A stretch of 64,000 bases of DNA from assembly GCF_013752535.1 (NCBI RefSeq), contig NZ_CP058348.1, positions 3,897,289 to 3,961,288 on the forward strand, given 5' to 3'. A program made the translations under genes and the position numbers. Of the stretch, positions 57,503 to 64,000 are shown piece after piece. The notes under the pieces are model-generated. The model saw only the letters and a list, made by a program, of their open reading frames with translations. It searched no databases and was not told the origin of the DNA. The stretch comes from Bdellovibrio sp. KM01 (GTDB lineage Bacteria > Bdellovibrionota > Bdellovibrionia > Bdellovibrionales > Bdellovibrionaceae). Within the stretch, counting starts at the first letter, position 1. The number at the start of each line of letters is the position of its first letter.

Positions 57503-59384
57503 CCGGATTCATCTCCTTGATCTTTTTGTGACCTTTTAGATGAATCATTATAGCTTGGATCGCCGAAGGATTTACACCACTAATCCGTTGAGCTTGACCT
57601 AAGGTACGGGGCCTAACGCGTTGCAACTTATCCTTCTCTTCGTTAGAAAGTCCGCGAATATCTCCATACAAAAGAGTGTCTGGAAGTACCAATTCTTCGA
57701 GTCTTTTTGACTGATTAATTAGGTCCATCTGACGACGTACATAGCCGGAGTATTTCACTTCGATTTCTACTGGTTCAACGACATTTGGATCGCTATCCAA
57801 CTCAAAATTTAACAATTCCAAGTGTGAACTCGTTAGCTCGGGACGGCGCAGCAACTCTTCGAAAGACAAAGACTTTGTCATAGCTGATGTCGGAATTTTA
57901 GCAAGAATTTCTTGAACGTCTTTGGTTGGATAAACCTTCGTTTCGCGCAGGCGATCGTGCAAAACTTTACGCTTTTCACGTAGTACAGATAAAAGCTCCA
58001 GGGACTGCTCAGAAACAATACCCAACTTTTGGGCCCAATGCGCCAACCTGTCGATAGTATTATCTTCTCTAAGAACTAATCTGTGTTCCGCGCGAGAAGT
58101 AAACATTCGATACGGTTCACGTGTACCTTTGGTGACAAGGTCATCAATTAAGACACCCATATAGGCTTCATCACGACCCAAAATAAATTCATCACGGCCA
58201 AGAATACTATTCGCAGCATTCACACCAGCGATGAAACCTTGAGCGGCCGCTTCTTCATAACCAGAAGTTCCGTTGATTTGACCTGCCAGGAATAGCTGGC
58301 GAATCGTTCGTGTTTCCAAGCGATGCCAGATTTGAGTCGGCTCGATATAGTCATACTCGACCGCATAACCATAGCGAGCAACTTTAACATTTTCCAAACC
58401 TGGAATAGTTTTTAGAAATTCATCCTGAGTTTCCTCGGGCAAACTTGTTGAAATACCCTGCAGATAAATCAAATCCGTATTCAAACCTTCCGGCTCCAGG
58501 AAAGTTTGATGACTCGGTCTTTCATGAAAGCGAGTTACTTTGTCTTCGATCGAAGGACAGTAACGAGGACCGACACCTTCAATAATCCCACAATACATAG
58601 GAGATTTATCAAGGTTTCCACGGATAATATCGTGAGTTTTTTCCGTCGTACGAGTCAGATAGCAAAGAATTTGTGGAAGCTTAAGTTGAGTCGAAGATTT
58701 GTAGCTGAAAGGATATACCTTTTCATCGCCACCATGAGGAGTCGTCTTCGACCAATCGATGGAATCTTTAAGCAAACGAGCCGGAGTCCCCGTCTTCAAA
58801 CGTTTTACTTCAAAACCGAATTGCGCCAATTGATCTGACAGACCAATCGAAGGCTTATCACCAACGCGGCCACCCGCCTCTTGGCGAAGACCCGTGTGCA
58901 TAACACCGTTCATGAAAGTACCCGTGGTGATGATCGTTGCTTTTGCAAAAATCTCGGAACCATCATCCAAAACCACGCCGGCGCACAGGTCTTTATCTAA
59001 AATCAGACGTTTCACTTCGCCTTGAAGAACTTCAAGATTTGGCTGAGTGAAAAGAGCGTTTTTTTGGAAAGCAGAGTAAAGATGCTTATCGTTTTGAACT
59101 CGAGTTCCGCGAACTGCGGGACCTTTCGAGGAGTTAAGACGCTTATACTGAATTGTTGTTTCATCGGCAGCGATACCCATTTGACCGCCAAGCACATCAA
59201 TTTCCCGAACCATGTGACCTTTTGCAAGTCCACCAATGGAAGGGTTGCAACTCATATAACCAATACGATCAATGTTCGTGGTTACCATCAAAGTTTGAAG
59301 GCCCAAACGAGCGGACGCCAAGCATGCTTCGATTCCGGCATGTCCCGCACCTACGACGATCACATCAAATTTTTTATTAGTCAT
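57489..59384 (-). CDS. mnmG: tRNA uridine 5-carboxymethylaminomethyl modification enzyme MnmG
   Basis: 631 residues. N-terminal FAD site VGAGHAGIEAC (Gly12 to Gly17) and the family signatures GGLAKGHMVREIDVLGGQMG and EYDYIEPTQI. It acts with MnmE to modify the wobble uridine of tRNAs. Its start lies just after mnmE's stop. Confidence 0.97.
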   Translation of the reverse strand: MTNKKFDVIVVGAGHAGIEACLASARLGLQTLMVTTNIDRIGYMSCNPSIGGLAKGHMVREIDVLGGQMGIAADETTIQYKRLNSSKGPAVRGTRVQNDKHLYSAFQKNALFTQPNLEVLQGEVKRLILDKDLCAGVVLDDGSEIFAKATIITTGTFMNGVMHTGLRQEAGGRVGDKPSIGLSDQLAQFGFEVKRLKTGTPARLLKDSIDWSKTTPHGGDEKVYPFSYKSSTQLKLPQILCYLTRTTEKTHDIIRGNLDKSPMYCGIIEGVGPRYCPSIEDKVTRFHERPSHQTFLEPEGLNTDLIYLQGISTSLPEETQDEFLKTIPGLENVKVARYGYAVEYDYIEPTQIWHRLETRTIRQLFLAGQINGTSGYEEAAAQGFIAGVNAANSILGRDEFILGRDEAYMGVLIDDLVTKGTREPYRMFTSRAEHRLVLREDNTIDRLAHWAQKLGIVSEQSLELLSVLREKRKVLHDRLRETKVYPTKDVQEILAKIPTSAMTKSLSFEELLRRPELTSSHLELLNFELDSDPNVVEPVEIEVKYSGYVRRQMDLINQSKRLEELVLPDTLLYGDIRGLSNEEKDKLQRVRPRTLGQAQRISGVNPSAIQAIMIHLKGHKKIKEMNPDEQQ

Positions 59385-59387
59385 AAG

Positions 59388-60812
59388 TTACTTCCCGATA
59401 CAAAACTCTTTAAATACTCGATCCATGATTTGATCATCGAACCGCTTACCTAAAGTTTCATGAATCGCGATGAGAGATTCTTTAAGCTCTAAAGCTAAGA
59501 ATTCAGAACCCATCCCCTGATCCACCAAGGTTTGTGACCTTTGAGTATTCTCTAAAGCACGAACCAAGTTTTCATAGTGACGGGCATTGGAAATAAGAAC
59601 GGTATTTTCCACCTGCAAATCCGCGAATTCTTGGACAAGTTCTTGAAGGACACTCGAACGCACCTTTTTATCAAGAGCACTGACAAAGAACACCCTTCTT
59701 GTGAAGAAAGCCTGGGGATCTGCGATTTTCTGGAAAAATTTACTGTTTTTAAGGGCTTTTTCGACCATTTCTAGCGGTTTAGACCCACCAATTCGGTCGA
59801 TTTTATTAGCTAAAATGAAGGTTTTTTGAGGATCCAAAGACTCCAGAATTTGAGTCTCTTCAGCGCCCATCCCCTTCTCGATATCGAAAACAAAGAACAC
59901 CACATCGGATTCATTCTGCGCTTCATAGCTTTTTTGAATACCAATACGCTCAACCAAGTCCGTTGCTTCATCGCGAAGGCCAGCCGTATCTACGAAAGTG
60001 AACTTAACGCCTTCATATGAAGTATCCCCATGAATCACATCACGGGTGGTGCCCGGAATATCCGTTACGATAGCACGTTCATCTTCTAAAAAAAGATTAA
60101 GCAAACTGGATTTACCCACATTCGGAAGACCGGTCAGAACAACTCTGAAACCATCTTTCAAAAGACGACCTACTTTAAAAGTTCCAACCAGATCTTTAAG
60201 CGTCGCTTCGATCTTTTTCAGACGAACTTGGACAACGGAATAATCGACCACATCGATACCTTCCGTCGAAAAATCAATACTTGCTTCAGCGTGCGCCAAA
60301 ATCCAAGTCATGTCGTCTTCGACTTCTTCCAGCTTGTTGGATAACTGGCCTTTTAATTGGCGAAGAGCTAATTTAGCTGCCTGTTGAGATTGGGATTCGA
60401 TCAAAGCCAGAACGGATTCAGCTTGAACCAAATCCAATTTTCCATTCATGAATGCACGATATGTGAACTCGCCGCGATCGGCGGGACGAGCGCCCAATTG
60501 CACCAAAGAATTCAAAATGTTTTGGCAGATCAGTGGACTTCCGTGACAGGAAATCTCGATCACTTCTTCACCAGTGAAAGAGCGACCATTTTGGAAGTAA
60601 GTTACCAGAACTTCGTCAATCTCATTGCCGCCGTCTTTCAGATTTCCGAAATAGACTTTATGGGATTCAGGATGTGCAGGTAAGAATTTGCAAAGTTTCG
60701 ATACGATTTCAAAAGTACGAGGGCCGCTTACTCGAATGACGGAGATACCGCCCACTCCGTGAGGAGTGGAGACCGCGCATATTGTATCCTTGTCACGATC
60801 TCCTCGAAGCAT
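59388..60812 (-). CDS. mnmE: tRNA modification GTPase MnmE
   Basis: 474 residues. An N-terminal THF-binding domain is followed by the helical domain into which the GTPase is inserted: G1 GLPNVGKS (228-235), G3 DTAG (275-278), G4 NKID (336-339). The C-terminal FCIGK carries the conserved Cys471. Partner of MnmG, encoded next. Confidence 0.97.
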   Translation of the reverse strand: MLRGDRDKDTICAVSTPHGVGGISVIRVSGPRTFEIVSKLCKFLPAHPESHKVYFGNLKDGGNEIDEVLVTYFQNGRSFTGEEVIEISCHGSPLICQNILNSLVQLGARPADRGEFTYRAFMNGKLDLVQAESVLALIESQSQQAAKLALRQLKGQLSNKLEEVEDDMTWILAHAEASIDFSTEGIDVVDYSVVQVRLKKIEATLKDLVGTFKVGRLLKDGFRVVLTGLPNVGKSSLLNLFLEDERAIVTDIPGTTRDVIHGDTSYEGVKFTFVDTAGLRDEATDLVERIGIQKSYEAQNESDVVFFVFDIEKGMGAEETQILESLDPQKTFILANKIDRIGGSKPLEMVEKALKNSKFFQKIADPQAFFTRRVFFVSALDKKVRSSVLQELVQEFADLQVENTVLISNARHYENLVRALENTQRSQTLVDQGMGSEFLALELKESLIAIHETLGKRFDDQIMDRVFKEFCIGK

Positions 60813-60828
60813 GCGACCCTACTTAATA

Positions 60829-61392
60829 CTAATCGTGGTGAGCTTCTTCAGCGTTGCTATTTTGCGCTGAATTGCCACCTTTAGCTGGATAGATTTTGAT
60901 TTTTTTATACAAGCCATCACCTAGTGAGCGGCTTTTGATACGAGGATCTTTAGCCAAATACTGGTGAACAACTTTGCGATCTTTCGGTGGCAAAGCTCTG
61001 TAATATACAGATTTACCTTGCTCGATGCAGATCGCTTTTAAGTTCTCTGCGCGTTCGATAAGAGCGCTTTCAGTTTCATCACGGTATCCACCGCAATCCA
61101 CTGTGATGTTAGTTTTGTCTTCAGGGAAATTGTGTTGAACAACGCGTTTCAAGAACAACTGGAAAGCATCCAACATTTGTCCTTTTTTATCTTTCAACAA
61201 TTCTTCGTCCCCACCGGAGAATTGAACAGAAAGAACGGCTCCACCGTCATCTTCTTTTGAAGAGTTGATTTCAAAAGAAAGATCGAACTGAGCTTTTTCG
61301 ATGATACCCTCTAGAGTCGCTTGAACCAAAGATTCAACTTCGCTGTTAGCGCTCTTGCTTTTTCCCCCGAAAAGCTTACTAAAAAAACCCAT
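60829..61392 (-). CDS. khpB: KhpB/Jag-like RNA-binding protein
   Basis: 187 residues. A KH domain (about 70-110) and a C-terminal R3H domain (about 140-172; LPPKDRKVVHQYLAKDPRI) are present. The N-terminal Jag domain of the family is replaced by a short FFSKLFGGK start. It probably binds RNA as part of a post-transcriptional regulator. GGGAGG precedes the ATG. Conserved neighbour of yidC. Confidence 0.88.
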   Translation of the reverse strand: MGFFSKLFGGKSKSANSEVESLVQATLEGIIEKAQFDLSFEINSSKEDDGGAVLSVQFSGGDEELLKDKKGQMLDAFQLFLKRVVQHNFPEDKTNITVDCGGYRDETESALIERAENLKAICIEQGKSVYYRALPPKDRKVVHQYLAKDPRIKSRSLGDGLYKKIKIYPAKGGNSAQNSNAEEAHHD

Positions 61393-61427
61393 TTTACCTC
61401 CCAGGTAAAAATAAAAAATCTAAGTAA

Positions 61428-63065
61428 CTATTTCGCCTTAACCACTTTGATAGCTGGCTTGGCAGTTGGATCTCTCATGATCAAATACTGTTGGACGATA
61501 CCAAACAATGTGCTGACAACCATATAAAGAGTCAGACCTGCAGGTAACTGCAACATGAAGATCGAGAAAACCAATGGCATGAACTGCATAATTTTAGCTT
61601 GTGTAGGATCCATCGTTGATGGAGTGATCTTTTGCTGGATGTACATAAATACAGCCATTGATACCGGCAACACATAGAACTTATCGTGTGCTGACAAATC
61701 CGTGATCCAAAGGATGAACGGAGAATTGTAAAGCTCGATAGAAGAACCAATCACGCGGTAAAGAGCAAAGAAGATTGGGATCTGAAGAAGCATTGGCAAA
61801 CAACCAGACATTGGATTTGCACCGTGCTGTTTCATCACTGCCATCATCTCAGTGTTCAATCTCATCGCATCGTCTTTATACTTCTCACGAAGACCAGCAA
61901 TGATAGGTTGAACCTTTTGCATCGCCTTCATGGATTTAGCAGACATAATGTTGAATGGAAGAACCACGAAACGAACAGCCAAAGTCAAAAGGATGATCGC
62001 CACACCCCAGTTGCCAACAACTGTGTGGAACGCCTTCATCACGTACAACAACGGACGAGCGATAAAGCCAAAGAAACCGAAGTCGATGATGTGAGCCATT
62101 TCTGGATCAACAGCCTTCAACATGTCGATAGATTTAGGACCTGCATAGAACAAAGATTCAAACTTCATTTGTTCTTTCAACTGAACTGGTTTGTAAACCA
62201 TTTCAGCTTGCGCAGTTTTCTTTTCGATATTCGCAGTCAATTTAACTTCAGGAATAATATCTGACTTGTCCATCGCTGCCGCTGCAAAGTACTGCGAGCT
62301 CACAGAGATCAACTGAGTATTAGGCATGTCCTTAGTTACGTTTTCTTTGGAGTTACTGAAGTTTACAGTCTCGTGCTTGTCATCACTGTGACTAACAAAG
62401 AAATCCTGGTGATCGTAAGAAGGCATAAAGAAAGAGTGTGAGCCCTTGTCATGGATGCTTTCAGGAATCAGGATAGAGAAACCTTTTTTGATCTCTTCAG
62501 ACGGTTGAGAGATAGAGATCGTATTTGTAAATGAAGATTTCGCAGCGTCGAAACTCAACTCACGAGTCACAGTCATGCCGCCAACTTGAGCCACACCAAC
62601 ATAAGAACCCGGTGCTTTTTCAGTCAGGTTGAACACCAACGATTTATCCGCACCCGTCAAACGCATAGAATACAAACCGTCATTATCAGCGCCACCAAGT
62701 TTGATTTTGCCACCGGATTTGTCTTCGTAATTATTCACAGTGTAGTTCTTAAGACCCATACCGTGATTTGAAATTTGGAAGGAAACTTTGTCGTTAGAGA
62801 ATGAGAAAGATTGTTCTTGAACCGGAGTAACTGTTTCAGATTTTGATTCAATTGTGCTGCCAGAAGAAGAAGTGGCAGTAGTTGTCGCACCAGGAGTCGC
62901 AGCTGTATCAGCAGTCTGAGTTTGTGCTGGTTTTGGTTTGTTATAGTCAGGATATTTTTTGCCAAGATACGTCTGCCAACCGAAGTAAATCAGAGCGACG
63001 GCACCCACTGCAATCAACGTTTTAGGGTCGAAAAAGCCTGGGTTATTATTTTGTTGCTGAGCCAT
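61428..63065 (-). CDS. yidC: Membrane protein insertase YidC
   Basis: 545 residues. An N-terminal membrane helix (about 15-35), a Thr/Ala/Ser-rich linker, a beta-sandwich periplasmic domain (about 80-310), and the C-terminal five-helix YidC/Oxa1 core with its hydrophilic groove, including the conserved Arg region RFVVLPFNIMSAKSMKAMQ and SGCLPMLLQIPIFFALY. The ATG at 63065 follows AGGGGG; 16 further residues of open frame upstream lie inside yidD. The start overlaps yidD by 20 bases. Confidence 0.96.
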   Translation of the reverse strand: MAQQQNNNPGFFDPKTLIAVGAVALIYFGWQTYLGKKYPDYNKPKPAQTQTADTAATPGATTTATSSSGSTIESKSETVTPVQEQSFSFSNDKVSFQISNHGMGLKNYTVNNYEDKSGGKIKLGGADNDGLYSMRLTGADKSLVFNLTEKAPGSYVGVAQVGGMTVTRELSFDAAKSSFTNTISISQPSEEIKKGFSILIPESIHDKGSHSFFMPSYDHQDFFVSHSDDKHETVNFSNSKENVTKDMPNTQLISVSSQYFAAAAMDKSDIIPEVKLTANIEKKTAQAEMVYKPVQLKEQMKFESLFYAGPKSIDMLKAVDPEMAHIIDFGFFGFIARPLLYVMKAFHTVVGNWGVAIILLTLAVRFVVLPFNIMSAKSMKAMQKVQPIIAGLREKYKDDAMRLNTEMMAVMKQHGANPMSGCLPMLLQIPIFFALYRVIGSSIELYNSPFILWITDLSAHDKFYVLPVSMAVFMYIQQKITPSTMDPTQAKIMQFMPLVFSIFMLQLPAGLTLYMVVSTLFGIVQQYLIMRDPTAKPAIKVVKAK

Positions 63066-63312
63066 GGAGAATTCCCCCTGAATCTGGGACCGGATCATAT
63101 CCACAAGGACCACCCGGTCTACATTTACAAATTCGTTTTGTGATTAACCAAACTGCTGTATGCGATTTGTGTTTTTGGATAGCTTCAAGAGCGTAGGCCG
63201 AACAACTCGGTTCGAAGCGACAGGAACCACCCAAATGAGTTGTTCCAATTGATCTGTAGGCAGCAACGAAAAACCAAAGCAATGCTTTAAAGGTTTTTTC
63301 GAAGAGACCCAA
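63046..63312 (-). CDS. yidD: Membrane protein insertion efficiency factor YidD
   Basis: 88 residues if the TTG at 63312 is the start. Diagnostic segments are SCRFEPSCSAYALEAIQKH and PCGYDPVPD, with three conserved cysteines. The open frame continues upstream inside rnpA; the TTG gives the usual short N-terminus. It overlaps rnpA by 26 bases and yidC by 20. Confidence 0.8.
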   Translation of the reverse strand: MGLFEKTFKALLWFFVAAYRSIGTTHLGGSCRFEPSCSAYALEAIQKHKSHTAVWLITKRICKCRPGGPCGYDPVPDSGGILHGSATK

Positions 63313-63646
63313 TCCCGCGATCCATAGCTTTGACAAATTCCTCGTGTGGGAGGCCTTTATAAAAGTTGGTATCCATGGGTTTGAAGATAATGTTGATGTC
63401 GGCTTCAATGGAGTTATCCGTTTTAAGCAACGCCCGGAAGTATTCTCGGCTCCAACGCTTAAGCTTATTTCGCACAACCGCAGGGCCGACTTTTCGACTT
63501 GCAGTTACGCCAAAACGCAACTGACCAACGGAGTTCTTCTGATAATTCAGAAGTAACCACTTCGTAGGCCAGTTTCTTTTGCCAGATTGTTTGAGAGAGA
63601 GAAACTCAGAGCTGCGCTTAATTCCTAGCGGAGAACTATTTTCCAC
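63287..63646 (-). CDS. rnpA: Ribonuclease P protein component
   Basis: 119 residues. The RNR motif [14 protein letters not shown] and the beta-strand core [16 protein letters not shown] are characteristic. It cleaves 5' leaders from tRNA precursors with the RNA subunit. The start is GTG at 63646, inside the end of rpmH. Confidence 0.93.
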   Translation of the reverse strand: MENSSPLGIKRSSEFLSLKQSGKRNWPTKWLLLNYQKNSVGQLRFGVTASRKVGPAVVRNKLKRWSREYFRALLKTDNSIEADINIIFKPMDTNFYKGLPHEEFVKAMDRGIGSLRKNL

Positions 63647-63785
63647 CTGTAGAAACCGTCAAACGTTTTCTACCTTTAGCGCGGCGGCGATTAAGAACAT
63701 CTTGACCAGCTTTAGTAGCCATTCTTGCGCGGAAACCGTGAGATGTTTTACGACGTTTGTTTGATGGTTGGTATGTACGTTTCAT
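63636..63785 (-). CDS. rpmH: 50S ribosomal protein L34
   Basis: 49 residues, [12 protein letters not shown] to RLTVSTGGK, with [13 protein letters not shown] and [19 protein letters not shown] precedes the ATG. The gene lies at the head of the rpmH-rnpA-yidD-yidC-khpB-mnmE-mnmG-rsmG set. Its end overlaps rnpA by 11 bases. Confidence 0.96.
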   Translation of the reverse strand: MKRTYQPSNKRRKTSHGFRARMATKAGQDVLNRRRAKGRKRLTVSTGGK

Positions 63786-64000
63786 GTGTTCTCCTGAACT
63801 ACTCTCTACCGAGAAATTTTACGACGCTAAAAGACGTCAAATACGCCAATTTTTAATCGGCGGCTACATATACGATTCCACAAAGCTGTAATCAACTAGA
63901 TACGTGGGGCACTAATTAATCACATTGCGTAATCAAGGTCAACTGTTGAAAACTTCAGCTCCCCTTGTTAAGGCTACTCTGCATTTCGAGGGGATGGTCT
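63786..64000. other. Intergenic region upstream of rpmH, towards the presumed origin
   Basis: This 215-base stretch has no credible gene. A minus-strand TTGATT and TATATG, 17 bases apart, near 63870-63900 may be the rpmH promoter. It holds the single DnaA-box-like site and AT-rich segments. The right end is cut. Confidence 0.4.
63874..63882 (+). promoter_or_regulatory. DnaA-box-like site upstream of rpmH
   Basis: GATTCCACA fits NN(A/T)TCCACA, which I recall as the Bdellovibrio DnaA-box form. Only this one match is seen in 63786-64000, so it is at most the edge of an origin lying beyond the window. Confidence 0.35.

Noticed and set aside
63313..63477. Extended N-terminus of YidD
   Set aside because: It lies wholly inside rnpA and is not YidD-like; the family begins a few residues before the segment [12 protein letters not shown].

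Overview
The window looks like chromosomal DNA of a predatory bacterium of the genus Bdellovibrio or a close relative. Three things suggest this: the order rpmH-rnpA-yidD-yidC-khpB-mnmE-mnmG-rsmG-parA-parB-bactofilin-atp next to the presumed replication origin; many lipoproteins and periplasmic enzymes; and membrane-arm-only nuo and c/a-less atp clusters. This placement is inferred from gene order and protein character recalled from memory, not from a search. No rRNA, tRNA, CRISPR array, prophage or insertion sequence was recognised. The longest gene-free stretch is under 300 bases.

Left part (1-25 kb), mixed strands: a secreted lipoprotein; a subtilisin-like protease; a three-gene biotin-dependent acyl-CoA carboxylase operon (carboxyltransferase, biotin carboxylase, biotin carrier); tatB-tatC with an unknown helical protein; a solitary periplasmic binding protein; a MltD-like lytic transglycosylase; a two-lobed M16 zinc peptidase divergent from hemW; grpE, a zinc-finger-less dnaJ and an LpoA-like lipoprotein; two small DksA/TraR-family proteins (one without, one with its zinc site); lon; a small DUF2892-type membrane protein; a secreted nuclease; a degenerate ApbE-like protein; a helix-turn-helix/coiled-coil protein; and a patatin-like lipase.

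Middle part (25-48 kb): a three-gene operon coding for a haem-c-motif secreted protein, a Tat-exported protein and a small lipoprotein; nuoAHJKLMN, the seven membrane subunits of respiratory complex I without the hydrophilic arm; mfd; an outer-membrane-like protein; a GH3 (NagZ-type) glycosidase; and a compact operon of a SplB/PA0069-type radical SAM enzyme, a PD-(D/E)XK nuclease fused to a DinG/XPD-like iron-sulfur helicase, and a GIY-YIG nuclease fused to a degenerate DEDD exonuclease domain. The last operon has the character of an uncommon DNA-repair module and is the most interesting candidate in the window.

Right part (48-64 kb), almost all on the minus strand and so leading-strand if the origin lies just beyond the right edge: the F1Fo ATP synthase genes for b', b, delta, alpha, gamma, beta and epsilon; bactofilin, parB and parA; two perfect parS sites flanking a small coiled-coil lipoprotein gene; the tRNA-modification genes mnmE and mnmG with rsmG; and khpB, yidC, yidD, rnpA and rpmH, with heavily overlapped ends. 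A DnaA-box-like site lies upstream of rpmH.

Together the genes cover energy conservation (complex I membrane arm, ATP synthase), protein export and insertion (Tat, YidC/YidD), protein quality control (GrpE, DnaJ, Lon, M16 and S8 peptidases), cell-wall turnover (MltD-like, NagZ-like, LpoA-like), chromosome segregation (ParABS, bactofilin) and DNA repair (Mfd, helicase-nuclease operon).
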